Shown here: positions 53,528-63,586 of the stretch, one piece after another
Layout: each line of letters opens with the position of its first letter
How positions within the stretch are numbered: the stretch's first letter is position 1
Assembly: GCA_002354635.1 (NCBI GenBank)
Contig: DELZ01000001.1
Location: 62,001-126,000 of the forward strand
Length of the DNA: 64,000 nucleotides
Direction of reading: 5' to 3'
Source: Sphingomonadales bacterium UBA2683
Lineage (GTDB): Bacteria; Pseudomonadota; Alphaproteobacteria; Sphingomonadales; Sphingomonadaceae
Program-made: the position numbers and the translations under genes
Notes under the pieces: generated by a model
The model's database searches: none
What the model was told of the DNA's origin: nothing
Seen by the model: the letters and a program-made list of their open reading frames with translations, nothing else

Positions 53528-54673
53528 ATGACAGAGCAGAAGACAACAAAGCCGAAAATACTGACCATTTTTGGGACCAGACCGGAAGCAATCAAACTTT
53601 TTCCGGTGGTTCAGGCCTTGTCGGCGCGCAGCAGTCTCGAGGCATTGACATGTGTAACCGCCCAGCACCGACAAATGCTCGATCAGGTATTGCAGATTGC
53701 CGACATCCGGCCTGATTTCGATCTCGACCTGATGACCGCAAATCAAAGCCTGGACGACCTTACCGCCCGGCTGCTGACCGGCATCGGCAACATACTGGAT
53801 AAAACGAAACCCCAGCGGGTTGTGGTCCAGGGAGACACGGCGACCGCCATGTGCGGGGCTCTGGCGGCCTATTACCGGCAAATTCCGGTCAGTCATGTCG
53901 AGGCCGGCCTGCGCAGCTACAATATCTATCACCCCTGGCCGGAAGAGGTGAACCGCAAGATCATCGGCACGATTGCCGACCAGCATTTTGCTCCGACACA
54001 AACGTCTGCAGATGCACTAAAAAGCGAGAATATTCCCGCAGAGCAGATATATGTGACTGGCAACACCGTGATCGATGCTCTGCTAATTACTGCCAATAAT
54101 ACGAATATATCAAGTGATTTAAATACAACTCTTACGAGACTTTATGAAAAGTATAATAGTCGCAGGATCATCGGGGTTACGAGCCATCGGCGGGAAAATC
54201 TCGGCGACGGATTGACTCATATCGCCAGCGCGCTTCGCGCTCTGGCCGAACGGGATGATGTCGCCCTGATTTTCCCTGTGCATCTCAATCCCAAGGTGCG
54301 GGCGATCATGCAGGATGCGCTGGGAGATCTCGACAATGTCGCGATGATAGAACCACTCGACTATCCCAATTTTGTCAGTCTGCTCAAACAATGCCACTTC
54401 ATGATGACCGATAGTGGCGGCGTGCAGGAAGAAGCGCCGGCGCTTGGCAAACCGGTACTTGTCATGCGCGACACAACGGAGCGACCAGAAGGAGTGGCAG
54501 CCGGAACCGCCAAGCTGGTCGGGACGGACAAAGCCGTAATCCTCGCGGAAGCCACCAGGCTGCTGGATGAGCAAGATCATTATCTTGCGATGGCGCGTGC
54601 GCACAATCCCTTTGGTGACGGAACAGCAAGCCGTCAAATAGCCGACATAATGGAAAAAAGCCTTGCTGCCTGA
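53528..54673 (+). CDS. wecB: UDP-N-acetylglucosamine 2-epimerase (non-hydrolysing)
   Basis: The 381-residue protein converts UDP-GlcNAc to UDP-ManNAc. It shows ILTIFGTRPEAIKLFPV, TAQHRQMLDQVL, VQGDTATAMCGALAAYY, HVEAGLRSYN, TGNTVIDAL and TDSGGVQEEAP, the family signature. It precedes wecC on the same strand by 105 bp, and the two make UDP-N-acetylmannosaminuronate. Confidence 0.93.
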   Translation: MTEQKTTKPKILTIFGTRPEAIKLFPVVQALSARSSLEALTCVTAQHRQMLDQVLQIADIRPDFDLDLMTANQSLDDLTARLLTGIGNILDKTKPQRVVVQGDTATAMCGALAAYYRQIPVSHVEAGLRSYNIYHPWPEEVNRKIIGTIADQHFAPTQTSADALKSENIPAEQIYVTGNTVIDALLITANNTNISSDLNTTLTRLYEKYNSRRIIGVTSHRRENLGDGLTHIASALRALAERDDVALIFPVHLNPKVRAIMQDALGDLDNVAMIEPLDYPNFVSLLKQCHFMMTDSGGVQEEAPALGKPVLVMRDTTERPEGVAAGTAKLVGTDKAVILAEATRLLDEQDHYLAMARAHNPFGDGTASRQIADIMEKSLAA

Positions 54674-54778
54674 ATATTGCGGCCGTGAACAGACTGTTAC
54701 CTAAATATTTACACTGATTGACTAGTTTCCCGGCAGATGAATCGCGCCGGATCGGCGCCCTGCGGAGTGGTTTCACAC

Positions 54779-56077
54779 ATGTTATCGGATGAAAAACCAA
54801 ATGTTTGCGTCATGGGACTGGGCTATATCGGCCTGCCAACGGCAGCCGTTATCGCGCGTTCGGGCTGCTCCGTTCTCGGTATCGACATCAACGAACAGGT
54901 CGTCAAGACCATCAATTCGGGCAACATCCATATCGAGGAAGTGGACCTGGACGGGCTGGTACAGGGTGTGGTGTCCCGCGGGACGCTGCGCGCGTCGCTA
55001 TCGGTCGAGCCAGCCGATGTGTTCGTGATTGCCGTACCGACCCCGTTTGGCGACAATCATATCCCCGACACCAGCTATGTCATGGAAGCGGCAACCAATA
55101 TCGCCGCCGCCCTCAAAGCGGGCGACTCGATCATTCTGGAATCCACATGTCCGGTCGGCACCACAGAAAAAATGCGGGACCTGATCGCGAAATTGCGACC
55201 TGATCTCAAGATACCTGGACTGGTGCATGAGATTCCGGACATCGCCATCGCCTATTGCCCGGAGCGGGTACTGCCCGGGAAAATCCTCGAAGAACTGATC
55301 CAGAATGATCGCAGCATCGGCGGCATCACGCCGCGCTGCGCGCGCAAGGCGCTCGGATTTTACCGGCGCTTTGTCCGCGGCGAACTGGTCACCACATCGG
55401 CCCGCGCTGCGGAAATGACCAAATTGGTTGAGAACAGCTACCGCGATGTCAATATTGCTTTCGCCAACGAACTGTCGATCATCGCCGATCACATGGAGCT
55501 CGATGTCTGGGAGGTCATCCGCCTCGCCAATCGCCATCCCCGGGTCAATATCCTCCAGCCAGGTCCCGGAGTCGGCGGTCATTGTATCGCCGTCGATCCG
55601 TGGTTCATCATCCACAGTGCCCCCAAACAATCACCGCTGATCCGCATCGCCCGCGAGGTGAATGACGGCAAGACCGGCCATGTGCTGGAACAAGCCTCGC
55701 TGCTGATCGATGAACTGCCCAGCGTATCGATCGCCTGCTTCGGACTGGCGTTCAAGGCCAATATCGATGATTTCCGGGAAAGCCCTGCCCTCAAGATTGC
55801 CGCGAAGCTGGCGCGACGCTATGGCGGGCGGGTGAAAATTGTCGAGCCCTACGCCAGCGAACTGCCCGCGGCCTTCGAAGGCACCGGTGCCGAACTGATC
55901 GATATCGATCAGGCGCTGGAAACCTGCCCGATCATGATCACCCTCACCGATCACGACATGTTCAAATCAATTCCGCTCGACGAACGCGCCGGCAAGGTGG
56001 TCTATGACACACGCGGAATCTGGCCGGATCAGCCGGACAATCGGGAAGCCGTAAGTGGAATACGGTTGGCGAGTTGA
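54779..56077 (+). CDS. wecC: UDP-N-acetyl-D-mannosamine dehydrogenase
   Basis: The 432-residue protein oxidises UDP-ManNAc to UDP-ManNAcA. It has VCVMGLGYIGLPTAAVIA, STCPVGTTEKMRDL, YCPERVLPGK and the catalytic cysteine in GPGVGGHCIAVDPWF. The frame is open to ATG 54737; ATG 54779 is chosen from the family's N-terminus. Neither has a strong ribosome binding site. Confidence 0.92.
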   Translation: MLSDEKPNVCVMGLGYIGLPTAAVIARSGCSVLGIDINEQVVKTINSGNIHIEEVDLDGLVQGVVSRGTLRASLSVEPADVFVIAVPTPFGDNHIPDTSYVMEAATNIAAALKAGDSIILESTCPVGTTEKMRDLIAKLRPDLKIPGLVHEIPDIAIAYCPERVLPGKILEELIQNDRSIGGITPRCARKALGFYRRFVRGELVTTSARAAEMTKLVENSYRDVNIAFANELSIIADHMELDVWEVIRLANRHPRVNILQPGPGVGGHCIAVDPWFIIHSAPKQSPLIRIAREVNDGKTGHVLEQASLLIDELPSVSIACFGLAFKANIDDFRESPALKIAAKLARRYGGRVKIVEPYASELPAAFEGTGAELIDIDQALETCPIMITLTDHDMFKSIPLDERAGKVVYDTRGIWPDQPDNREAVSGIRLAS

Positions 56078-56165
56078 ACTTTCTCTAATTGCTCTCAATA
56101 TCTCTCAATATTAGGCAATCCAACCCGACTTGCCTGGCGATGTAGAACCCAGGATTTCCTGCTTT

Positions 56166-58154
56166 TCACCAGATTGGGTAGCAGGCGATTCCCGGAATGC
56201 TATTCACTTTGGATTTCGCCTCAAAAATATCAAAATTGCGATCACTATCGGTCAAAGCGTAGTGATTTTCCAAGATCGCCGTAAACCGGGCATCCCGTTT
56301 GAAAAAATCGGTCATTCGGAACTGAAGCGGTGATATCCCATAGGGAAGCTGCCTGACATTCACATAAATATATTTCGGTGAATGGCAGGAGATGTCTTCA
56401 ACCATTTGACTGCGGATTTGTTGACCTATGACCTCCAGTTCTGCGCTCGACTTGCCGGAATTTTCAGCTTTGGCTATCGCAGATATCATCCAGTGAGCAA
56501 AATGCCGTGATGTCCACTGTACTTTCTGTTTCTCAACATGGGGAAACACCAGACGCGGATCGCCAGTCACGATCATAACAGAATCGCCGGGCGACCATCG
56601 GCTATAGTATTTTTCCAAACCGCCACGCTGGTTTTCGTAAGTCCCATGGGTCAGGCCAACGAGGATATAACTTATGGCCAACGCAGTTGGCAGCGGTTGC
56701 ACCGCGAATTTTTGGAGCAACCCTTTTCCCAATGCAACCGGTGCATGCAAAATATGGATGACCATTGCCAACGATATGCAAACGGTTGCAGGAATAGCGT
56801 GATATTGCCATCCTTTTTGCTGTGCAAAATAGGCCACCATGAAACCGAGGGATGCAATAACCAGAGCGCGTAACAGGGGAAGCGACGGAGCATCGGGCCG
56901 ACGCCACCAACTGCAACCAATCCAGGCCAGGCAGCATATCCAAATAAGCACTTCGCTACGCAGGATCTGCAGAAAAAAAGACCGCTCGTAGCCGTGATAG
57001 GCGGCGGCAACCAAGGGAACGATATTTGTGAAGAACTCTGGCGTGTAAATCAATATAGCTCCACCATATAGAACCGCACATAGCCCTAAAGCGGCAGTTT
57101 CCCAGCGGATTGGCCGCCAAGTTCTCCGAATTTCGAATAGCAGCCAAAGTTCCAATGCAATTGGCACCAATATGAAATAGTGCTTCATCGCAATACCAGC
57201 AGCTGCGCCGATCCCGATCCCCACGGCAAGATACCAAGCAACGGGCTGCTGACGTTGCCTGCGGGCGATCAAAGCAATATAGGGAATTACGCCGATGGCG
57301 GTGAGTTGTTCGCGTTGACCGAAGTCATACATCGGTGCGACCAACAGCAACCCCAGCACCAACAATGAAACGGCCATGGACATGTTGTCCTCAGCCAAGG
57401 CTGCCAGGCGTGTAAAGGCAATCGCGGCGAAAAGCGCCCACATCGTGACAAGCAATATATATAAATTCAGCGGCCCAATATTCAGATGCTTGGCCACGAA
57501 ATCGATGCCGGCCGCCATCCAGAACCAAAGTGGCGGATTTATTTCCATCAAATGCCCGTAGAGTGGTGTTCCTCCATTCATTTGGCGAGCAAGCCAGAAC
57601 TGCCATGACACATCATGCGTCAACGGCGTATCAATGAAAATCGGCAAAAATATAAGAACGCAGGCAATCGGCGCAACTATCGCCCGGTGTTTCGACAGGC
57701 TCGCGGCGACACCTCGTCGGGGGCCAAAGTTCCGACCTTTCTTGTCCGGTCGATCGGTTGCGCGAAAAACGACAAAGTGCGAGAGCAGATAGAATGTTAT
57801 TGTGTAAGCCGTCATCGCACCAAGATGCAGAATCGGACTTTGCAACAATCCCATTTCACGCCCCATCACAAGCACGATGATATTGACAAGGTAGCTAACA
57901 ACAAAGGCGCCGAGAAAGGAGGATGCTTCTCGAATATTGGGCTTTGATTGCACCCGAAAAGACCAACTGCGATTTACGAAATAGGAAAACACCAGCCCGA
58001 CGACATAGCCCAGAAAATTCGCTCTGAAATCCCCAAGCCCCAACCAAAGCCCCAAAAGGATCACTGAATATCCAACGGCAGTATTGTAAAGACCGGTCAG
58101 CGCGAAGCGCGCGGCGGAACCCTCTTTAATCGACTGCAAGGCCATAGATATCAT
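56166..58154 (-). CDS. GtrA-glycosyltransferase (GT-C/PMT-like) fusion
   Basis: The 662-residue protein has an N-terminal GtrA flippase-like domain with four helices (ARFALTGLYNTAVGYSVILL, then FVVSYLVNIIVLVMG). A long polytopic GT-C part of the ArnT/PMT type follows, with an early acidic DVSWQFWLARQMNGG motif. GtrA proteins are usually separate and flip undecaprenyl-phosphate sugars; here the flippase-like and transferase parts are joined. It starts within the methyltransferase stop (ATGA) and the whole three-gene set is minus strand. Confidence 0.8.
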   Translation of the reverse strand: MISMALQSIKEGSAARFALTGLYNTAVGYSVILLGLWLGLGDFRANFLGYVVGLVFSYFVNRSWSFRVQSKPNIREASSFLGAFVVSYLVNIIVLVMGREMGLLQSPILHLGAMTAYTITFYLLSHFVVFRATDRPDKKGRNFGPRRGVAASLSKHRAIVAPIACVLIFLPIFIDTPLTHDVSWQFWLARQMNGGTPLYGHLMEINPPLWFWMAAGIDFVAKHLNIGPLNLYILLVTMWALFAAIAFTRLAALAEDNMSMAVSLLVLGLLLVAPMYDFGQREQLTAIGVIPYIALIARRQRQQPVAWYLAVGIGIGAAAGIAMKHYFILVPIALELWLLFEIRRTWRPIRWETAALGLCAVLYGGAILIYTPEFFTNIVPLVAAAYHGYERSFFLQILRSEVLIWICCLAWIGCSWWRRPDAPSLPLLRALVIASLGFMVAYFAQQKGWQYHAIPATVCISLAMVIHILHAPVALGKGLLQKFAVQPLPTALAISYILVGLTHGTYENQRGGLEKYYSRWSPGDSVMIVTGDPRLVFPHVEKQKVQWTSRHFAHWMISAIAKAENSGKSSAELEVIGQQIRSQMVEDISCHSPKYIYVNVRQLPYGISPLQFRMTDFFKRDARFTAILENHYALTDSDRNFDIFEAKSKVNSIPGIACYPIW

Positions 58155-58843
58155 GGCCGCGCATCGAGAGAATATTGCCCACCCAATGGCAGCCAGGCAA
58201 GGATGGATTCCATGGGACGCAATGCCGATAGCTTTTCAGGAAAGAAGACATGGTAGCGTGATTTAACCGTGGCAAATCCGGCGGCCTCGAACCGGCGCTT
58301 CATTTCCTGCGCGGTGATCAGAACTGCATGTTCGTCGAATGGGCAGCGCTTCACCGCCAACTGGGTTAAGGGGTTGTAGGGATTGTGCTCGAAAAGGATG
58401 AACCGTCCATTCGCACACAGACATCTGCGAATTTCAGAGAGCAATGCAATATGATCAGCTTCCGGAATATGGTGGAATACACAGGCGGTGAAAGCGACAT
58501 CTATCGTGCCATCCGCAAAAGGCAGGTTTTTTCCATCATAAGCATGGGTTGTCATATTGCTTACACCTTGCTGCTCGCAAAGCTTCAGGGATTCTTCGGA
58601 CACATCCAGACAATTTATAGCGGCCTTTGGAAACGCATTGCGAAGGGGCTTTAGTGAATTACCAATACCGGCTCCGAAATCGAGAATGGAACCAGGATTG
58701 AGCCCCTCATTTCGACATATCTTTGCCAGTTCTTCAATCTTGTACCGGGCAAAATAGTCCAGATCTTCACTCATGAAACCAACGGATTGTGCATGTTGAC
58801 GTCGGTAATCTGCGACAACTGCATCGAATTCAGCCTCAATCAT
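58151..58843 (-). CDS. Class I SAM-dependent methyltransferase
   Basis: The 230-residue protein has the SAM-binding motif ILDFGAGIGNSLKPL, an acidic residue in NCLDVSEESL, and VAFTACVFHHIPEADH. The substrate is unknown; its place between the GT2 gene and the GtrA fusion (overlaps of 8 and 4 bp) suggests it modifies a lipid-linked sugar or glycan. Translation of the three genes is likely coupled. Confidence 0.85.
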   Translation of the reverse strand: MIEAEFDAVVADYRRQHAQSVGFMSEDLDYFARYKIEELAKICRNEGLNPGSILDFGAGIGNSLKPLRNAFPKAAINCLDVSEESLKLCEQQGVSNMTTHAYDGKNLPFADGTIDVAFTACVFHHIPEADHIALLSEIRRCLCANGRFILFEHNPYNPLTQLAVKRCPFDEHAVLITAQEMKRRFEAAGFATVKSRYHVFFPEKLSALRPMESILAWLPLGGQYSLDARP

Positions 58844-59855
58844 TGACCAACTTCCTTATATCTTCAAGATATTGATGCACGGGATTCTCGCACACTTCCT
58901 GACGATAGACCTGATCAATAATGTATAGCGGCCGCTGCTTGGTTTCCATGTACATCCGACCGAGATACTCACCGAAAATTCCAAGAACCAGCAGTTGAAC
59001 ACCTCCCATTAACAATATGATAGAAGCCAGACTGGCCCACCCCGGAACGGTATGCCCAAGTAGAAAATTGACTGCCACCCAGCCAAACATTGTCAATGCG
59101 ATGAGCGAACACAGCAATCCCAAGTGGGAGGCAAGGCGCAGGGGAACTGTCGAAAAGCTGGTTACCGCATCCACTGCGAAGCGGATCATCTTCTGGAGAG
59201 GATAATGGGTCTCACCAGCAAAACGTTCATCCCGTCTATACGGAACCGCGGTTTGCTTGAAGCCAATCCAGCTGACCATACCGCGAACGAAGCGAAATCG
59301 CTCAGGCATGGCATTTAACTGGTTCAACACACGGCGCGTCATGAGCCGGAAATCACCAGTATCTCGAGGGATCGAAACATCTGAGAGCTTGTCGAGCACC
59401 CGGTAGAATATGGACGCAGAGAACCGTTTGAACCAAGTCTCACCCTCTCGATGAACGCGGGTCCCGTAGGCCACATCATAGCCCTCCGCCAGCTTTTGTC
59501 TCATTTCCGGCAACAATTCCGGGGGATCCTGCAGATCCGCGTCGAGAATAAAGATCTCTTCACCTTGGCAAATTTCCAAACCAGCCGATAACGCCAGTTG
59601 ATGTCCACAATTTCTGGAAAGATTAACCCCGACTATGGATTTGTTGGCATCCGATGCTCTGGTAATCATATTCCAAGTCTGATCGCTCGACCCATCGTTG
59701 ACCAGAACAATCTCATACCCCCCCGGAACCGCTGTCTCGCAAACCGAAACAAGACGATCCAGAAGGGCCTCCATATTATCCTGTTCATTGTAGCAAGGGA
59801 TGACAACTGACAGGATCAGGCCCTTCTCGGTCTGTCGATCAATACCCAATGTCAT
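58836..59855 (-). CDS. GT2 glycosyltransferase (GtrB/DPM1-like)
   Basis: The 339-residue protein has the family-2 start SVVIPCYNEQDNMEALL, the DXD region IFILDADLQDPPELLPEM, GDFRLMTRRVLNQL and two C-terminal membrane helices (LLCSLIALTMFGWVAVNFL and SLASIILLMGGVQLLVLGIF). It should make undecaprenyl-phosphate-linked sugar on the cytoplasmic face for the GtrA fusion encoded two genes downstream. It is first in the operon. Confidence 0.9.
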   Translation of the reverse strand: MTLGIDRQTEKGLILSVVIPCYNEQDNMEALLDRLVSVCETAVPGGYEIVLVNDGSSDQTWNMITRASDANKSIVGVNLSRNCGHQLALSAGLEICQGEEIFILDADLQDPPELLPEMRQKLAEGYDVAYGTRVHREGETWFKRFSASIFYRVLDKLSDVSIPRDTGDFRLMTRRVLNQLNAMPERFRFVRGMVSWIGFKQTAVPYRRDERFAGETHYPLQKMIRFAVDAVTSFSTVPLRLASHLGLLCSLIALTMFGWVAVNFLLGHTVPGWASLASIILLMGGVQLLVLGIFGEYLGRMYMETKQRPLYIIDQVYRQEVCENPVHQYLEDIRKLVND

Positions 59856-59971
59856 TCTCCCACCCTCAAAATAACCGTCAAAATTGTCCTAAAAGCCTAT
59901 GGTTAACAAAGCGTATATATCCTTAGATTAACTGGCTTTGCGTCAGCTCGTCCAGATGATACGGTCGCTTC

Positions 59972-60850
59972 ATGACCGACAAAAAATACCGCCCCCGCCG
60001 CTCCTGCCTCTACATGCCCGCGTCCAACAAGCGCGCGCTGGAAAAGGCAAAAAGCCTGCCCGCCGACACAATCATCTTCGATCTGGAAGATGCCGTGGCG
60101 CCCGACGCCAAGGAGGAAGCGCGCGACAATGCCTGTACCGCCCTGCAATCGGGAGAATATGGCGACCGGGAGCTAGTCGTGCGGGTCAATGCCATGGACA
60201 CCCCCTGGTTCGCGCAGGATCTCAAGCAGGCCTGCCTGAGCCAGGCAGACGCCGTGCTGGTGCCGAAAATATTGAACGCGGACGATATCATCCAGATCAC
60301 CGATTTCATGGAAGACCGGGATGCCAGTCTTGATACCCAGCTATGGGCGATGATAGAAATGCCGGAGGCGATCTTGAAACTCGGCGAGATTGCCGCCCTT
60401 GCCGGTCAACAGCGGCTGACAACCTTTGTCATGGGCTTCAATGATCTCGCCAAGGAAATGCGGGCAGACCATGATCGCGCGATCTTCGGCCCGATCATGA
60501 CCCAGACGGTGATCGCGGCGCGCGCCTATGGGCTCAACGTCATCGACAGCGTCTACAATGATTTCAACGATCCCGACGGGCTGGCGGCAGAATGCGCGGA
60601 AGCAAAGAAACTGGGCTTTGACGGCAAGAGCCTGATTCATCCGGCACAAATCGAGATCGCCAACCGCATTTTTGCGCCCGATGCGGACGAGATTGCGGCC
60701 GCAGAGAAGATCATCAAGGCCTTCGCGGATCCAATCAACGCCGGCAAGGGCGTGATCGTCGTCGAGGGTAAAATGACCGAACTGCTGCACCTCAAGCAGG
60801 CCAAGCAGCTGGTCGCAACGGCGCAGGCGATCGGCATGTTGACCGAGTAG
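59972..60850 (+). CDS. HpcH/HpaI-family CitE-like CoA-ester lyase
   Basis: The 292-residue protein has RSCLYMPASNKRALEKA, FDLEDAVAPDAKEEARD, VRVNAMDTPW, and the metal-site acidic residues in MIEMPEAI and FGPIMTQTV. It belongs to the CitE/malyl-CoA lyase-thioesterase group acting on CoA esters such as malyl-CoA or citramalyl-CoA. It starts a plus-strand set with the aldehyde dehydrogenase and CaiB genes. Its exact substrate is not defined by sequence. Confidence 0.87.
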   Translation: MTDKKYRPRRSCLYMPASNKRALEKAKSLPADTIIFDLEDAVAPDAKEEARDNACTALQSGEYGDRELVVRVNAMDTPWFAQDLKQACLSQADAVLVPKILNADDIIQITDFMEDRDASLDTQLWAMIEMPEAILKLGEIAALAGQQRLTTFVMGFNDLAKEMRADHDRAIFGPIMTQTVIAARAYGLNVIDSVYNDFNDPDGLAAECAEAKKLGFDGKSLIHPAQIEIANRIFAPDADEIAAAEKIIKAFADPINAGKGVIVVEGKMTELLHLKQAKQLVATAQAIGMLTE

Positions 60851-60948
60851 CGGGTTCACCCTCGACAAACCGCCAAAAACCCGTTTAAGTGGTCAATTGA
60901 AATTGATAATGGCTGGGCGATTGCCGCCCGGCCTCCGGGAGAGCGAAC

Positions 60949-62403
60949 ATGGAAGCCTTGGAAGCCGCAGCTGGCGAAGTCAGCAAAGACGAAATCATGA
61001 AGCTGTTTCAGGCGCAGCGCGACGCCTTTCACGCTGAATTGCCGGTCAGCTATGATGCGCGCATGGACCGGATCAACCGCACTGCGCAGATGATCATCGA
61101 TCATCAGGACGTGCTGTGCGAGGCGGTATCCAGTGATTTCGGCCATCGCAGCAGCGTTCAGACGGTAATGACCGACCTGATGTCGGTCGTCGGTCATGCC
61201 AAGGATCACAAGAAACATCTCAAGAAATGGATGCGCCCCGAAAAGCGCAAGATGGACTTTCCCCTGGGCCTGCTGGGTGCCAGCGGACAGGTGGAATATC
61301 AGCCCAAGGGCGTGGTCGGCGTGATCGCGCCATGGAATTTTCCGATCAATCTCGCCTTTGATCCCGCGATCGGCGCCTTTGGTGCAGGCAACCGGGTGAT
61401 GATCAAATTTTCCGAATTCTGTCCCGAAACCGGCGAACTGGTGAAAAAACTGGTCGCCGAATATTTCGCGCCGGAAGAAATGACGGTTATCACCGGCGGG
61501 CCGGAAACCGGCAAATCCTTTTCGGAGATCCCCTGGGATCACCTGATTTTCACCGGCGGTGGCGGCATTGCCAAACATGTCATGGCCGCCGCTGCTCAGA
61601 ATCTGACACCGGTTACGCTGGAACTGGGTGGCAAGTCGCCGACCATTGTCGGACCGGACGCCGATATCCAGAAGTCGACCCAGCGCATCGCCATGGGCAA
61701 GATGATGAACGCCGGCCAGATATGTCTGGCCCCCGACTATCTGCTTGTTCCTCAGGACAAGGAAGACGCCGTCGTTTCCGGCATAGCGGCAAGCGTCGCC
61801 GCGCAATATCCGACACTGATCGCCAATGACGACTATACGTCGGTGATCAACGGCAGGCACAAGGAGCGGCTGCAGGGCCTGATCGACGATGCGCTCGCAA
61901 AAGGCGCAAAGCAGACCGTCATCAATCCCGGTGACGAGGATTTTTCCAACACCAACAGCAACAAGATGCCGTTGACCGTGCTGCAGGACGTCAATGACGA
62001 CATGCGGGTGATGCAGGAAGAGATTTTCGGTCCGATACTGCCGGTCAAAACCTACCGTAACCTTGACGAGGTGATCGACTATGTGAACGATCACGACCGG
62101 CCGCTCGGGCTCTATTATTTTGGTGAGACCGAGAGCGACAAGCGCCGGGTACTCGACAAGACGATCTCCGGCGGCGTGACCGTGAATGACGTGATTTTCC
62201 ATATCGCGCAGCATGACCTCCCCTTTGGCGGGGTCGGTCCGTCCGGCATGGGCGCCTATACCGGCCCCGACGGCTTCAAGGAATTCAGCCATGCCAAGGC
62301 GGTCTATCGTCAGCCGAAGATCAATATCGCCAAAATTGCTGGTTTTCTTCCGCCTTATGGTGCGGCTACGGAAAAGACCATGAAACAGCAGATGAAACTC
62401 TAG
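60949..62403 (+). CDS. calB: Coniferyl aldehyde dehydrogenase family protein
   Basis: The 484-residue protein is an aldehyde dehydrogenase: GVVGVIAPWNFPINLAFDP, the glutamate in LELGGKSPTIVG, and the catalytic cysteine in MNAGQICLAPDYLLVP. The N-terminal region and LCLAPDY-like motif are typical of the coniferyl aldehyde dehydrogenase subfamily, which oxidises aromatic or aliphatic aldehydes with NAD. GGGAG lies before the ATG. It is 98 bp after the CitE-like gene. Confidence 0.88.
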   Translation: MEALEAAAGEVSKDEIMKLFQAQRDAFHAELPVSYDARMDRINRTAQMIIDHQDVLCEAVSSDFGHRSSVQTVMTDLMSVVGHAKDHKKHLKKWMRPEKRKMDFPLGLLGASGQVEYQPKGVVGVIAPWNFPINLAFDPAIGAFGAGNRVMIKFSEFCPETGELVKKLVAEYFAPEEMTVITGGPETGKSFSEIPWDHLIFTGGGGIAKHVMAAAAQNLTPVTLELGGKSPTIVGPDADIQKSTQRIAMGKMMNAGQICLAPDYLLVPQDKEDAVVSGIAASVAAQYPTLIANDDYTSVINGRHKERLQGLIDDALAKGAKQTVINPGDEDFSNTNSNKMPLTVLQDVNDDMRVMQEEIFGPILPVKTYRNLDEVIDYVNDHDRPLGLYYFGETESDKRRVLDKTISGGVTVNDVIFHIAQHDLPFGGVGPSGMGAYTGPDGFKEFSHAKAVYRQPKINIAKIAGFLPPYGAATEKTMKQQMKL

Positions 62404-62415
62404 CGTCAGGCAAAT

Positions 62416-63585
62416 ATGGCAGAATTTCCGTTAGCGGGGCTCAAGGTCCTCGATTTTTCGCGCGTTGTGGCCGGCCCCTATGCCACGCGTATGTTATCCG
62501 ACCTCGGAGCAGACGTGCTCAAGGTGGAACCGCCGGAAGGGGATGTGACGCGCAAGCTGGCCAAGCGGGAAAGCGGTGTCAGCGGTAATTATCTGCAGCT
62601 GAATATCGGCAAACGCAATATCTGCGTCGATCTGAAGGCGGATGGTGCCCGCGAGTTGATACACAAGCTGGCAACGCAGGCCGATATCGTTGTCGAGAAT
62701 TTTCGCCCCGGAGTGATGGATAAATTCGGCGTCGGCTGGACAGACCTTTCCAAGGCAAACCCGCGGCTCGTCATGCTTTCGATTTCCGGCTACGGACAAA
62801 ATGGCCCGGAGCGGGGGCGAGCGGCCTATGCGCCTGTTCTCCACGCGGAAAGCGGCCTGATTGCCCGGCAAGCCGAAATGAGCGGTGCCAAACCGACAGA
62901 TATCCAGTTTGCCATGGCGGACAGTTACAGTTCCCTGCACGGGATCATTGCGATATTGTCGGCCTTGCGCGCACTCGACCAGACCGGTGAAGGCCAGCAT
63001 ATTGATCTTGCGATGCTGAATGTACTGCATTCGGCCGATGACTATGCCCATTTTGCGCTGGACAATATTTGGCCCAAAGCACCCGAAACGCTGGTCTGGG
63101 AAGCCCCTGGCGATCGTCAGATCCTGATCACCGGGGACATGAAATGGCTCTGGATCATGTTCTCGACGAAAGATGGTCTGCAGGACCCCACGCCCAAAGG
63201 TTCGGATGTCGCGACCAAGGTGCGCTTGCGACGCGAGGCGATGGAGCAGCATATACTGTCGCACGAAAGTTTCGATGCGCTGACGGCAACGCTGAACCGG
63301 CTCAACCTCGCTTGGGGTGAAGTATATCCGTTCGGACCGGACGTCTATGAACAAACCAGTATCAAGGCGCTGGGCACGATCGTCGATGTAACGGATGACG
63401 ACGGCAATGCCCGGCGGACCGTACAGTCGCCCTACCGTTTCTCGAAATCGAAAAGCGGCATTGATAGCACCGCCAGAACCGCAAAGCGCGGCGAGCATAA
63501 TGTCGCCGCGCTTCAGGATTGGTTGGATATGGACGAAAGTGAAATCAGCGCGCTTGCCAAAAGCGAGGCGCTCATTTCGTCATAG
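62416..63585 (+). CDS. CaiB/BaiF family CoA-transferase
   Basis: The 389-residue protein has the class III CoA-transferase start LAGLKVLDFSRVVAGPYATRM, LGADVLKVEPPEGD, the catalytic aspartate in IQFAMADSYSSLHG, and FRPGVMDKFGVG. It moves CoA between organic acids. It follows the aldehyde dehydrogenase by 12 bp and is probably co-transcribed with it. The acyl substrate is not known. Confidence 0.9.
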   Translation: MAEFPLAGLKVLDFSRVVAGPYATRMLSDLGADVLKVEPPEGDVTRKLAKRESGVSGNYLQLNIGKRNICVDLKADGARELIHKLATQADIVVENFRPGVMDKFGVGWTDLSKANPRLVMLSISGYGQNGPERGRAAYAPVLHAESGLIARQAEMSGAKPTDIQFAMADSYSSLHGIIAILSALRALDQTGEGQHIDLAMLNVLHSADDYAHFALDNIWPKAPETLVWEAPGDRQILITGDMKWLWIMFSTKDGLQDPTPKGSDVATKVRLRREAMEQHILSHESFDALTATLNRLNLAWGEVYPFGPDVYEQTSIKALGTIVDVTDDDGNARRTVQSPYRFSKSKSGIDSTARTAKRGEHNVAALQDWLDMDESEISALAKSEALISS

Positions 63586-63586
63586 G

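Noticed and set aside
56092..56113. Tandem CTCTCAATAT repeat after wecC
   Set aside because: Only two 10-base copies between convergent genes; too short to claim a function.
60856..62292. Long antisense frame over the aldehyde dehydrogenase gene
   Set aside because: A shadow of a GC-rich coding region on the other strand; the plus-strand gene has catalytic motifs and a ribosome binding site.
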